Shown here: positions 14,587 to 22,842 of the stretch, in pieces
Layout of the letters: each line of letters begins with the position of its first letter
Numbering within the stretch: position 1 is the stretch's first letter
Origin: an uncultured Bacteroidales bacterium
GTDB taxonomy: Bacteria; Bacteroidota; Bacteroidia; Bacteroidales; Bacteroidaceae
Direction of reading: 5' to 3'
DNA: 52,758 bases
Assembly: GCA_902775975.1 (NCBI GenBank)
Contig: CACYOC010000012.1
Coordinates: 1-52,758 of the forward strand
Notes under the pieces: generated by a model
What the model was told of the DNA's origin: nothing
Databases searched by the model: none
Seen by the model: the letters and a program-made list of their open reading frames with translations, nothing else
Program-made: the position numbers and the translations under genes

Positions 14587-16017
14587 CTAAAAACCTCGGC
14601 GGAAGGCTTCTTGTGGCTCTTCGTACAGTACAGCGTAGATACAGGACATAAGGGTGTTGGCAGCGTGAGCTTCCCAAATCAGTCCTATCGGACCGGCGCT
14701 AGTCTTACGCCAGGATACCCGGCCTGATGGCTTAAGTCGCTCATAGAGTTCCTGCGTTTGTTGATAGGGAATGTTCTTATCGTTAGGGTCGTGTGTCAAG
14801 TAAATGTCGGCCGATGGCGTCCAGTCATCCCAGTCGAATTGTTTTTTTATTGCGTTCAGCAGGGCCACGGTCTTGGGATGACTCAAGTTCAATGAGGCGT
14901 CGGATGTAAACATGTCGGCAGCGAAGTGGTTGTAGAGTACATCCGGGTCTAAGCCCAATTCCGAAGGCCATGTTCCACCAAAACTCTTGTTGTTCGTCAC
15001 CGATTCGAAGAAGCTCATGGTCTCGCCGTCAATAGTTACATTCGTCTCATGCATCCAGGCGGGGAAGAAATCACGTAGCTGGTAACCGCCCAGTTCCTCT
15101 TCCGGGATACTGCTAAGGAAGTGCGGGAGGTAACGTAAAGTCCTGGCATAAAGGTTCTTGTCAACATTGAGAAGTTCAATCATCCTGTCTAAAAGGAATG
15201 GGCCGCCTCCGGCATATACTGATGTCAGGTTGATTTTTTTCCGTTGGCTGGCTGATAGTTGCTTGTCGTAGTGCCTGGCAAACTCCAATACTATCGGACC
15301 ACCAAGCGAGTAGCCCCAGCCCGTGGTGTGTCCACCTTCAATGAGCTCCACACCATTCTCCTTCAGAATTTCGATAGCAGCCAGCAAACAGTCTGCGGTC
15401 TGTCGTGCCTGAGCGAGCATGGAAAATCCACAGTAAGGGCGGTCTGCCGACGTCCCGTAACCCTCAAGGTCTGGCTCAATGACTGCCGAGTCAAACAGAT
15501 AGCGCAAATCGACAGGTGTCAGTGAAAGACTCGGGGCTACGTCTTTAGGATTAAGGAAATAGTGTACATAGAGTGACAGCGATTTCACCTTGTGTCCACT
15601 GCCATCCTTGGCATTGGGGAAGGTGATGCGTCCAGACAGGGTGATGGGGTTTCCGCTGACCGAGACACTCTCGTAGCTGAAGGTGCACGTCTGTACCTGC
15701 CAGCCGCTGCTGTTGGGTGACTCTTTGGCAAAGGTCATGTCCATTTGGGGCTTTCGTAGTCCGACAAAAGTCTCAATGGTTTCAGAAAGGATTTTATTAG
15801 CAGTCTCATTGCCCCCTACCTGATTCTGCATGAATTTATTGCTGCTGACTTTATCGCAAAAATCGTTGGAAGAATAACTTTCCATGCTGAGAACAGTATG
15901 GGGGATGATGAGCTCCTTTGGGTCTTCTTTGGTGTTGTCTGTATTGTCATGATCGTTGCTACACCCTGTGAGTGTCAGAACAATCATCATGCTTAACAAG
16001 AAAGTAGTCCGTTTCAT
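14587..16017 (-). CDS. Secreted lipoprotein alpha/beta-hydrolase (esterase/lipase-like)
   Basis: 476 aa. The N-terminus MKRTTFLLSMMIVLTLTGC is a lipoprotein signal with lipobox LTGC, so the mature protein is tethered to a membrane. GYSLGG (about residue 250) is the GxSxG nucleophile elbow of alpha/beta-hydrolases, and a late AHAANTL could supply the histidine. The overall shape resembles secretory lipases and acyl esterases; the substrate is unknown. It has its own promoter (16052-16083) and is monocistronic. The gene and promoter lie exactly between two direct-repeat copies, the right one being the end of the neighbouring permease gene, which suggests the esterase was inserted or brought in by a duplication. 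Confidence 0.8.
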   Translation of the reverse strand: MKRTTFLLSMMIVLTLTGCSNDHDNTDNTKEDPKELIIPHTVLSMESYSSNDFCDKVSSNKFMQNQVGGNETANKILSETIETFVGLRKPQMDMTFAKESPNSSGWQVQTCTFSYESVSVSGNPITLSGRITFPNAKDGSGHKVKSLSLYVHYFLNPKDVAPSLSLTPVDLRYLFDSAVIEPDLEGYGTSADRPYCGFSMLAQARQTADCLLAAIEILKENGVELIEGGHTTGWGYSLGGPIVLEFARHYDKQLSASQRKKINLTSVYAGGGPFLLDRMIELLNVDKNLYARTLRYLPHFLSSIPEEELGGYQLRDFFPAWMHETNVTIDGETMSFFESVTNNKSFGGTWPSELGLDPDVLYNHFAADMFTSDASLNLSHPKTVALLNAIKKQFDWDDWTPSADIYLTHDPNDKNIPYQQTQELYERLKPSGRVSWRKTSAGPIGLIWEAHAANTLMSCIYAVLYEEPQEAFRRGF

Positions 16018-16051
16018 GTCTTTGTTGTATTAATTTTCGTTCTTTTGGGCA

Positions 16052-16083
16052 CAAAATTAAACAATATTTCCGAAACGACCAAA
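16052..16083 (-). promoter_or_regulatory. Promoter for the esterase gene
   Basis: On the minus strand TTTG (16083-16080), 20 bp, TAATTTTG (16059-16052), about 35 bp before the start codon. Confidence 0.8.
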
Positions 16084-16110
16084 TTTTGAAGCAGCGAATG
16101 CAGAGAAAAA

Positions 16111-16168
16111 GGCGGAATTATTTTGTCGTGGAGCGGAATTATGCTTTTCCTTTGAACGTGTAGCCGGC
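16111..16168. repeat. Direct repeat copy 3, overlapping the end of the permease gene
   Basis: CGGAATTATTTTGTCGTGGA and on, matching copy 2 with a few changes; its right half encodes the last residues of the HMA-domain permease on the minus strand. Confidence 0.75.
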
Positions 16169-17368
16169 GGACTCTACTGCTGCACGGACGGACGCTTCGG
16201 TGGCGGGGCCTTTGATGGTGAGGGTGTTGGAAGAGGCGCTGGCCTTGGCTTTCTCTACGCCTGGCACTTCCTCGACGGCACGGACGACTGCTGCCTCGCA
16301 ATGGCTGCAATGCATGTCGTCAACGCAATAGACGGTAACATCGGGGTCTAAGGGCTTTTTGTGTGTAAAACGGCTGAATAGTTTCATCATAAGGGCAAAT
16401 ATTATTAATAGTGTTAATACGGTGGCACAGACCATCTTGAAGGGGCTGGGCAGTGCGGAGGTATGCGCACAGCAGGCGTCCTGAGCGGCTACGGTGAAGT
16501 CGATGCCGCTGGCATTGAGCAGCAGTCCGAAGAGGACGGAGGAGCACACGATGGTCATCAGGTATATGAAGGTGAAACGGCGCCCCATGGACTTGTGAAC
16601 GACGAGGATGGAGGCGAGGTTGACGGCCGGACCGGCCATCAGCATGACGAGGGCTGCTCCTGGCGAAAGACCTTTCATCATCAATGCCGCTGCCACGGGG
16701 ATGCTGCCTGTGGAGCAGATGTACATGGGTACGGCTATGAGGAGGATGACGAGCATCTGCAGCAACGGCTGACTGCCGAAGCTGAGGAAGAACTCGTCGG
16801 GCACGGCGACTTGTATCAGTGCTGCCACGAGGAGGCCTATGAGCAGGCGCAAGCCGATGTCACGAAGCATGTCGTAATAGGCGTATTTGAGGACGAGGAG
16901 GAGGGGGTGATGGGTAATGGGTGTTGGGTGTTGGGTGTTGGATGATGGGGGTTGGGGGTCTTTGACGAAACGGTTGACTAACAGTCCACCGCAGATTCCT
17001 GTAATAAGAGCTGCCGTGGGACGGATGATGGCAAAGCCTAAGCCCATCAGCGAGAAGGTGGCAAGGATGGAGTCGATGCCTGTCTGAGGGGTGGCGATGA
17101 GAAACGAGGCGATGGCGCCCTTGGAGGCTTTCTCGTTGCGCAGTCCGATAGCGGTGGGTATGACTCCGCACGAGCACAGTGGCAGGGGAATGCCTAACAG
17201 TGCTGCCCAAACGACGGAGAGCTTATTGCTGCGCGAAAGGTAGTTGGCATAGAACTTCTGCGGCACGAAGACGTGCAGCACTCCTGCGATGAAGAATCCT
17301 AACAGCAGATAGGGAGCCATCTCGCAGACGACGCTTAGGAGCGACATGAGGAAGCTTTTTATTTCCAT
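16139..17368 (-). CDS. SO_0444-type Cu/Zn efflux permease with C-terminal HMA domain
   Basis: 409 aa from the ATG at 17368; the longer start at 17449 would overlap greA, while this one leaves a 16-nt gap and begins with a hydrophobic helix. The permease part (DUF318) has repeated membrane helices and the motif PLCSCGVIP, with a related ICSTGSIPVAAALM later. After the last helix comes a heavy-metal-associated domain with MHCSHC, which would deliver Cu or Zn. The product probably exports metal across the inner membrane. A cytoplasmic loop carries a low-complexity insertion (PQPPSSNTQHPTPITHHP, coded at about 16903-16957) made of short tandem repeats. Likely cotranscribed with greA. Confidence 0.85.
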   Translation of the reverse strand: MEIKSFLMSLLSVVCEMAPYLLLGFFIAGVLHVFVPQKFYANYLSRSNKLSVVWAALLGIPLPLCSCGVIPTAIGLRNEKASKGAIASFLIATPQTGIDSILATFSLMGLGFAIIRPTAALITGICGGLLVNRFVKDPQPPSSNTQHPTPITHHPLLLVLKYAYYDMLRDIGLRLLIGLLVAALIQVAVPDEFFLSFGSQPLLQMLVILLIAVPMYICSTGSIPVAAALMMKGLSPGAALVMLMAGPAVNLASILVVHKSMGRRFTFIYLMTIVCSSVLFGLLLNASGIDFTVAAQDACCAHTSALPSPFKMVCATVLTLLIIFALMMKLFSRFTHKKPLDPDVTVYCVDDMHCSHCEAAVVRAVEEVPGVEKAKASASSNTLTIKGPATEASVRAAVESAGYTFKGKA

Positions 17369-17384
17369 CGGTATTATGGTGTTG

Positions 17385-17849
17385 CTACAGGGTGATGCTG
17401 TCGATGCGCAGCTGCAGGCTACCGGCAGGAACTTGCACGGTGACGACATCGCCGACGCGCTTGTTGAGCAGTGCCTGGGCTATGGGTGACTTGACGGAGA
17501 TCTTGCCTTCGCGCAGGTTGGCTTCGTGGGGACTGGCGATGGTGTAGGTCATGGTGGCCTGGTTGCGCAGGTTGGTCATCTGCACCTTGCTGAGCAGCTG
17601 TACGCTGTCGGTGCCGAGACGTGCGGTGTCGAGGACGCGGGTGTTTGCCAACACGCGCTGCTTGAAGCGTATCCTGCCCAGCAGACGGGCTTGCTCGCGC
17701 TTGGCGGCATGGTATTCGAAGTTCTCGCTGAGGTCGCCTTTGTCGCGGGCCTCGGCGATGGCGTCGCGCACTTGCGGCAGTTCGACGCTTTCTAACTGAT
17801 GCAGTTCGGCTACGAGCTTATCGTAGCCTTCTTGTGACATGTATTCCAT
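17385..17849 (-). CDS. greA: Transcription elongation factor GreA
   Basis: 154 aa, near the usual 158. The N-terminal coiled coil (residues 1-75) includes the tip signature DKGDLSENFEYHAAK, whose acidic residues enter the RNA polymerase secondary channel and stimulate cleavage of backtracked RNA. The C-terminal domain has the family pattern ISVKSPIAQALLNKRVGDVV. It releases stalled polymerase in the cytoplasm. Start MEYMSQEGYDKL fits the family. It lies 44 nt after a small TPR gene and 16 nt before the permease gene, probably one transcription unit. Confidence 0.97.
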   Translation of the reverse strand: MEYMSQEGYDKLVAELHQLESVELPQVRDAIAEARDKGDLSENFEYHAAKREQARLLGRIRFKQRVLANTRVLDTARLGTDSVQLLSKVQMTNLRNQATMTYTIASPHEANLREGKISVKSPIAQALLNKRVGDVVTVQVPAGSLQLRIDSITL

Positions 17850-17893
17850 TTGTTGATAAGGTCTTTAGAAGTGTTCTCCCCTACTCTCGTCCG

Positions 17894-18076
17894 TCAGGGA
17901 TTGTAAGCGTCTTTATGGTAGAAGGCAAGGATGTCGTCGAGCATGCGTTTGGCCTCGACGGCAGGGCTGTCGGGGTCGAGTTCGATGGCTTGCAGGTAGC
18001 AGTTGATGGCTTCGTGCCACTGCCCTTGCTTCCTATAGGCGTTGCCTTTCAGATAGTACTCTTCTGCGTTGTTCAT
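17894..18076 (-). CDS. Small TPR-repeat protein
   Basis: 60 aa. NNAEEYYLKGNAYRKQGQWHEAINCYLQAIELDPDSPA is one clear tetratricopeptide repeat with its capping helix following. Such single-repeat proteins mediate protein contacts; no partner can be named. It is placed between folD and greA on the same strand. The 109-nt gap upstream is full of short tandem repeats. Confidence 0.8.
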   Translation of the reverse strand: MNNAEEYYLKGNAYRKQGQWHEAINCYLQAIELDPDSPAVEAKRMLDDILAFYHKDAYNP

Positions 18077-18099
18077 TTTTATTTCGGGGGTGCGAGAAT

Positions 18100-18184
18100 A
18101 AATGAGTAATGAGAAATGAGTAATTAGGAATTAGGAATTAGGAATTAGAAATTATGATTACCTGTAAACAGTAAACTGTAAACT
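18100..18184. repeat. Short tandem repeats between folD and the TPR gene
   Basis: Three small arrays in a row: ATGAGTA/ATGAGAA units, then ATTAGGA repeated with 7-nt period (about 18123-18149), then GTAAAC units with 9-nt period (18163-18182). The GTAAAC type recurs at 37284-37311, 45350-45366 and 48499-48554. Confidence 0.85.
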
Positions 18185-18185
18185 C

Positions 18186-19064
18186 TCACCTATAATACTC
18201 TTTCTTTCCTGCTGCCAGGGTATTCTTCATGAGCGAGCAGATGGTCATGGGACCGACGCCGCCCGGCACGGGGGTGATGAAGGAGCACTTGGGGGCTACC
18301 TCGTCGAACTTCACGTCGCCATTGAGGCGGAAGCCGCTCTTGCGGGTACTGTCGGGAACGCGGGTGGTGCCGACGTCGATGATGACGGCACCCTCCTTGA
18401 CCATGTCGGCAGTGACGAAGTCGGGACGGCCGATGGCGGCAATGATGATGTCGGCCTGGCGGCACTCGTCCTTGAGGGTCGTGGAGCGTGAGTGGCAGAC
18501 GGTGACGGTGGCATCGCCATACTGCTTCTGCATCATCAGCTGTGCCATGGGCTTGCCGACGATGTTGGAGCGTCCGAGGATGACGCACTTCTTGCCGGAG
18601 GTCTCGATGCCGTAGCGCTGCAGCAGGGTGATGATGCCCAACGGGGTGGCAGAGATGAAGCACGGCAGTCCGATGGCCATGCGTCCGACGTTGATGGGAT
18701 GGAAGCCATCGACGTCTTTGCGGTAGTCGATAGCCTCGATGATTTTCTGCTCGTCGATGTGCTTAGGAAGTGGCAGCTGTACGATGAAGCCATCGACGTC
18801 GCTGTCGTCGTTCAGCCGAGCAACGCACTGCAGCAGCTCTGCCTCGGTGACGTTGGCCTCGTAGCGGATGAGCGTGCTCTTGAATCCGCAGGCCTCGCAA
18901 GCCAGCACTTTGTTCTTCACGTATGTCTCGCTGCCGCCATCGTGTCCTACGAGGACGGCTGCCAGATGGGGCTGCTTGCCTCCACGAGCCATGATTTGCT
19001 CTACTTCTTGTTTGATCTCCGCCTTGATGGCTGCGGCAGTAGCCTTTCCGTCAATCAGTTGCAT
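18186..19064 (-). CDS. folD: Methylenetetrahydrofolate dehydrogenase / cyclohydrolase FolD
   Basis: 292 aa, normal length. Motifs: [16 protein letters not shown] with the catalytic Tyr/Lys pair, [29 protein letters not shown], and the NAD(P) site [14 protein letters not shown]; the end has [19 protein letters not shown]. FolD oxidises 5,10-methylene-THF and hydrolyses 5,10-methenyl-THF to 10-formyl-THF for purine and fMet synthesis. Downstream of ffh on the same strand, separated by a 9-nt tandem array. Confidence 0.97.
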   Translation of the reverse strand: MQLIDGKATAAAIKAEIKQEVEQIMARGGKQPHLAAVLVGHDGGSETYVKNKVLACEACGFKSTLIRYEANVTEAELLQCVARLNDDSDVDGFIVQLPLPKHIDEQKIIEAIDYRKDVDGFHPINVGRMAIGLPCFISATPLGIITLLQRYGIETSGKKCVILGRSNIVGKPMAQLMMQKQYGDATVTVCHSRSTTLKDECRQADIIIAAIGRPDFVTADMVKEGAVIIDVGTTRVPDSTRKSGFRLNGDVKFDEVAPKCSFITPVPGGVGPMTICSLMKNTLAAGKKEYYR

Positions 19065-19071
19065 AACTTTT

Positions 19072-19158
19072 TATAAGTCTTATGAGTCCTATGAGTCTTA
19101 TGAGTCTTATGAGTCCTATGGGGCTTATGGGGCCTATGGGGTCTATGGGGTCTATGGG
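19072..19158. repeat. 9-nt tandem repeat between ffh and folD
   Basis: About nine units of CTTATGAGT / CCTATGAGT grading into CTTATGGGG / TCTATGGGG. The array fills nearly all of the gap between the two genes. Confidence 0.9.
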
Positions 19159-19164
19159 AGGGTC

Positions 19165-20508
19165 TTACATCGGCATTTTGCCCTTCAGGGCGTTTGCCAT
19201 CTGCATCATCTTCGAATTGCCCATGCCGGTCATCATGCGCATCATCTTGCGCATCTGGTCGAACTGCTTCATGAGGCGGTTCACCTCCTCTATCTTCGTA
19301 CCGGAGCCCTTGGCAATGCGCTGGCGGCGGCTCTGGTTGATGATGTCGGGATTGGCGCGCTCCTTGGGGGTCATGGACTGGATGATGGCCTCGATGTTCT
19401 TGAAGGCGTTATCGTCGATGTCGATATCCTTCACGGCCTTGCCGACACCGGGAATCATCGACACGAGGTCTTTCATGTTACCCATCTTCTTGATTTGCTG
19501 TATCTGTCCCATGAAGTCGTCGAAGTCGAACTTGTTCTTGCGAATCTTCTTCTCTAAGCGCTTGGCTTCTTCCTCGTCGAACTGCTGCTGGGCACGCTCC
19601 ACAAGACTGACAATATCGCCCATGCCGAGGATGCGGTCTGCCATGCGGTCGGGGTGGAACACGTCGAGGGCTTCCATCTTCTCGCCGGTACCCACAAACT
19701 TGATGGGCTTGGTGACGACGGTGCGGATGGAAAGGGCTGCACCACCACGGGTGTCGCCGTCTAACTTGGTGAGTACCACGCCGTCGAAGTCGAGGCGGTC
19801 GTTGAACTCCTTGGCGGTGTTCACGGCATCCTGACCGGTCATGGAATCGACGACGAACAGGGTCTCGTCGGGATGTACGGCGTCTTTCAGCGTGGCTATC
19901 TCGTTCATCATCTGCTCATCGATGGCCAGACGTCCGGCGGTATCGATGATGACAACGTTGTAGTTCTTGGCCTTTGCCTCACGGATGGCGTTGTTGGCAA
20001 TCTCCACGACGTTCTTGTTGTCGGGCTCGGAATAGACGGGAACGCCGATGCTCTCGCCTACTACGTGCAGCTGCTGGATGGCAGCAGGACGATAGACGTC
20101 GCAGGCTACGAGCAGTGGATTCTTGTGGTCGCGGGTCTTCAACAGGTTGGCAAGCTTACCGGAGAAGGTGGTCTTACCGGAACCTTGCAGACCAGACATG
20201 AGCACAATGGCGGGATGTCCCTCTAACTTCAGCTCGACGGCATTGCCGCCCATCAGTTCTGCCAGCTCGTCGTGAACTATCTTCACCATCAGCTGACTGG
20301 GTTTCACGGCTGTGAGCACGTTCATGCCCAGGGCTTTCTGCTTGACGGTGTCTGTAAACTGCTTGGCAACTTTATAGTTCACGTCGGCATCCAACAGGGC
20401 CTTGCGAACATCTTTCAGCGTCTCCGCAACGTTAATCTCGGTGATTTTTCCTTCACCTTTCAGTATCTTGAACGACCGTTCAAGTCTGTCACTTAAATTC
20501 TCAAACAT
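19165..20508 (-). CDS. ffh: Signal recognition particle protein Ffh
   Basis: 447 aa. N domain, then the GTPase with GLQGSGKTTFSGKLA (G1), DVYRPAAIQQL, DTAGRL (G3), TKLDGDTRGGAALS (G4), and a methionine-rich M domain at the C-terminus (MRKMMRMMTGMGNSKMMQM) that holds the signal peptide and 4.5S RNA. It targets nascent membrane proteins to FtsY. Preceded by a full-consensus promoter (20532-20563) and, further up, a degenerate dispersed promoter repeat. Confidence 0.97.
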   Translation of the reverse strand: MFENLSDRLERSFKILKGEGKITEINVAETLKDVRKALLDADVNYKVAKQFTDTVKQKALGMNVLTAVKPSQLMVKIVHDELAELMGGNAVELKLEGHPAIVLMSGLQGSGKTTFSGKLANLLKTRDHKNPLLVACDVYRPAAIQQLHVVGESIGVPVYSEPDNKNVVEIANNAIREAKAKNYNVVIIDTAGRLAIDEQMMNEIATLKDAVHPDETLFVVDSMTGQDAVNTAKEFNDRLDFDGVVLTKLDGDTRGGAALSIRTVVTKPIKFVGTGEKMEALDVFHPDRMADRILGMGDIVSLVERAQQQFDEEEAKRLEKKIRKNKFDFDDFMGQIQQIKKMGNMKDLVSMIPGVGKAVKDIDIDDNAFKNIEAIIQSMTPKERANPDIINQSRRQRIAKGSGTKIEEVNRLMKQFDQMRKMMRMMTGMGNSKMMQMANALKGKMPM

Positions 20509-20531
20509 ATTCCTTTTTATTATTTAGGGTG

Positions 20532-20563
20532 CAAAGGTAGTGCAAACCGAGCGAAAAACCAAA
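20532..20563 (-). promoter_or_regulatory. Promoter for ffh
   Basis: On the minus strand TTTG (20563-20560), 20 bp, TACCTTTG (20539-20532), about 24 bp before the ATG. Confidence 0.8.
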
Positions 20564-20596
20564 AGAAAAAGCAATTTTATTTTGTTTTTCCGAGGT

Positions 20597-20710
20597 GCAG
20601 CCTACTTTCGACCAACGGTCAAAGTACGAATAAGTGAGCAAAATTCCAAATATATTTGAGAATTTTCGAACGAGAGTACCTTCGACCGAAGGTCAGAGGT
20701 AGTGCAAACC
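20597..20710. repeat. Dispersed repeat, copy A (upstream of ffh)
   Basis: Bases 20620-20690 match 43333-43398 over roughly 65 nt with some changes (core ACGAATAAGTGAGCAAAAT). On the minus strand it carries TTTG (20650-20647), 20 bp, TACTTTG, one base short of a full -7 box. AGGTAGTGCAAACC also occurs twice nearby (20535-20548 and 20697-20710). Confidence 0.8.
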
Positions 20711-21385
20711 CTACCCCTGCCGGATGGAAAACTCGCAGCCGCAATACTGCTGATTGTAGAAATGGTACTCCTTGAGCAACTCGTTGCGACGATCCTGCAA
20801 ACCGCCCTTGCGCCAGTTTTGTGCCCAGAAGCGAGGGAAGGGGGAGCCCACCCCCGTCCCCTCCCGAAGGGATGGGAGATTGGTTAGAGGTGTTGGGGAG
20901 CCCACCCCCGACCCCTCCCGAAGGGATGGGAGGTTGGCGACTATTTTCTCGGCAGCAAGACCGGCACGGTTGATTTGCTCGAGACTCTTCCAGCGGCTGG
21001 AGGCCAGCGTGGTGGCAAAATACGGGATGCCGAGCTGCTGAGCCTTACGGGCGGCAGCGGTAAGACGCAGGGTGAAGCACTGTTCGCAGCGGCGGCCGCG
21101 CTCGGGTTCGTGCTCCAGTCCGCAGACATGCTGCAGCCACGACGCATGGTCGTAGTCGTCGTCAATCCAGCGGATGCCTAACGAGGCGGCATGGCGCTTG
21201 CTCTCTTCCTTGCGGATGTCGTATTCCTCGCGAGGCCAGATGTTGGGATTGTAATAGTAGATGGTGGGCTGTACGTCATGTGCCAACAGCCACTCAACAA
21301 TGGCTGACGAACAAGGGGCACAGCAGGCATGCAGCAACACCTCAGTGCAGTCCTCGGGCTTTCCAAATGCGCTCTTTTGCTTCAT
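20711..21385 (-). CDS. queH: Epoxyqueuosine reductase QueH with a repeat-derived insertion
   Basis: 224 aa from the ATG at 21385. QueH reduces epoxyqueuosine to queuosine in the tRNA wobble position using an Fe-S cluster and a metal. Its cysteine pairs are present: LLHACCAPCSS, RRCEQCFTLRL and YCGCEFS. The family end WRKGGLQDRRNELLKEYHFYNQQ is intact. Between NRAGLAAEK and FWAQNWRKGG lies an insertion of about 36 residues, two 18-aa repeats (NLPSLREGSGVGSP and NLPSLREGTGVGSP) coded by a 54-nt tandem repeat at 20831-20937; ordinary QueH lacks it. The site is a loop, so function may survive. The start overlaps the DnaJ gene by 44 nt. Confidence 0.9.
   Translation of the reverse strand: MKQKSAFGKPEDCTEVLLHACCAPCSSAIVEWLLAHDVQPTIYYYNPNIWPREEYDIRKEESKRHAASLGIRWIDDDYDHASWLQHVCGLEHEPERGRRCEQCFTLRLTAAARKAQQLGIPYFATTLASSRWKSLEQINRAGLAAEKIVANLPSLREGSGVGSPTPLTNLPSLREGTGVGSPFPRFWAQNWRKGGLQDRRNELLKEYHFYNQQYCGCEFSIRQG
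20831..20937. repeat. 54-nt direct repeat inside queH
   Basis: Two units beginning GGGGAGCCCACCCCCG at 20841 and 20895, each containing CCTCCCGAAGGGATGGGAG, a short palindrome-like core. The period, 54, is a multiple of three and keeps the frame open. Confidence 0.9.
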
Positions 21386-22163
21386 TGATCTGCTGGAATT
21401 TCTTTTCGGCGGCACGGCGCACGTCTTCGCCTAATGCTGCCACCTTGTCGGGATGATGTTCTAATGCCAAGCGGCGGTAGGCACGTTTCACCTCGTCATC
21501 GCTGGCAGAGGGCGACACGCCTAATACACGATAGGCTGACTCGAGGTCGTTCTTGCCCATGCCTAACAGCGAGTCAATCTCATCGGCAGAGAGGTGCATC
21601 CACTGCGCACACTCCTTCATGGCAGTGACCTCGGAGGCATCGACGCGACCGTCGGCCTGGGAAATTATGACGAGGAAGTTGAGCAGCTGCACCAGCTGGG
21701 CATAGTCCATGTTCTGTGACATCTGGCGACAGCAGTCTGCTACGGTCTGACGGAAGGCGGCAGCCCCTACCCGCTTCTGCTCGTCGAAGAGGCGTCGCAG
21801 TATCTCGTCGCCCTGCTGACTGGCAGCAGGACCGAAGTTCTGGCTGAGCGTGCGGCGCACGGTCTCCATCTCGGAATGCATCACCCGACCATCGGCCTTG
21901 ATGACGTACGATGCCAGGACGAGCATGGAAAACAGGAAACTGTTGCGCTGACCGTAGGTCTGCTGGCGGTAGCGCTGTCCGTAGGTCTGCGACTCGAAAC
22001 CGCTCTGTCCGTCGAACGTTCCTTGTGTGTCAGCGGTATTGACGGCATCAAGCATGTTGTCGAACATGCCGCCCAACACGATTCCTGCCAGTGCCCCTAA
22101 CGGGCCACCGCTCATAAAACCAATGATTCCTCCTATCCACTTACCGATTGCCATATTCTCCAC
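21342..22163 (-). CDS. TerB-like / DnaJ-domain co-chaperone (DjlA-type)
   Basis: 273 aa. A glycine-rich N-terminal membrane segment (IGGIIGFMSGGPLGALAGIVLG) is followed by a TerB-like helical domain (about 75-190) with two acidic ADGRV motifs, and a C-terminal J domain with HHPDK. This is the order found in DjlA-type membrane co-chaperones, which stimulate DnaK ATPase. It starts 2 nt after the HD-domain gene stop, so it is surely cotranscribed, and overlaps queH. Confidence 0.88.
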   Translation of the reverse strand: MENMAIGKWIGGIIGFMSGGPLGALAGIVLGGMFDNMLDAVNTADTQGTFDGQSGFESQTYGQRYRQQTYGQRNSFLFSMLVLASYVIKADGRVMHSEMETVRRTLSQNFGPAASQQGDEILRRLFDEQKRVGAAAFRQTVADCCRQMSQNMDYAQLVQLLNFLVIISQADGRVDASEVTAMKECAQWMHLSADEIDSLLGMGKNDLESAYRVLGVSPSASDDEVKRAYRRLALEHHPDKVAALGEDVRRAAEKKFQQINEAKERIWKARGLH

Positions 22164-22165
22164 GT

Positions 22166-22828
22166 CTAATACTCATTCCACCATGCCGTCTGGTTCTGCT
22201 CCTCACGCTCCAGGTCGTCGATGAGACACTCTGCCATACGGTACACGACGTCCTGCGGAACCTGGAAGCGAGGGTCGTCGCTATGCGGATTGATGGCAGC
22301 GAGGAAGTGAGGAACTTCGCTCTTATAGACTTCCTTCATGCGCTTGTTGTGAGGATTGGTACCTGCACAGCTGTAGGTGATGTTGGCCAGACGGTCGCAC
22401 AACTTCACAAAGGGAGCGTAGGGCGTCTCACGGATGCCCTGGTAATACTTATCGCCAGCGCGTTCAGCACGGGTGCGACCTTTATCGTTGGTCAGCGCAT
22501 AGACAATCTCGGTGGCCATCAGCGCCTGCTCGGCATCGAGGTATTTATGGGCGATGTGCATCACGTCGTTATAGGTCAGACGGGCGTCCTCGATGCTGTC
22601 GTGATAATAACCACCGAAAAACAACGGTAGCACGTCGTGCTCGCAGGCACAGACTTCATAGCCGAACTCGCGGATGCCCTTTACCACCATGTCCAGATGA
22701 TAGCCGTAGGGCAACTCGTCGCCATAGGTCTGGTTGACACTGGCGTGCAGCGCATGGGCCGACTGGCGGATGGTCTCTATCTGAGGAGCGTACTGCTCGA
22801 CATATTTATTAAAGGTCTCTTGTTCCAT
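22166..22828 (-). CDS. Small HD-domain hydrolase (SpoT-hydrolase-like)
   Basis: 220 aa. It has H44, then HDSIED (76-81) and KLCDRLANITYS (D145). This spacing and wording match the Mn-dependent HD domain of SpoT/Rel hydrolases (HD..ED and LADR..N). No synthetase, TGS or ACT domain is attached. It could be a small alarmone hydrolase or another nucleotide phosphohydrolase; sequence cannot decide. The gene is 14 nt after the thioesterase and 2 nt before the DnaJ gene, an operon of four with queH. Confidence 0.8.
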   Translation of the reverse strand: MEQETFNKYVEQYAPQIETIRQSAHALHASVNQTYGDELPYGYHLDMVVKGIREFGYEVCACEHDVLPLFFGGYYHDSIEDARLTYNDVMHIAHKYLDAEQALMATEIVYALTNDKGRTRAERAGDKYYQGIRETPYAPFVKLCDRLANITYSCAGTNPHNKRMKEVYKSEVPHFLAAINPHSDDPRFQVPQDVVYRMAECLIDDLEREEQNQTAWWNEY

Positions 22829-22842
22829 GGCTCTTCACACAT

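Noticed and set aside
18492-19076. Long plus-strand ORFs opposite folD, ffh, greA and others
   Set aside because: They are antisense shadows of well-conserved genes in GC-richer DNA.
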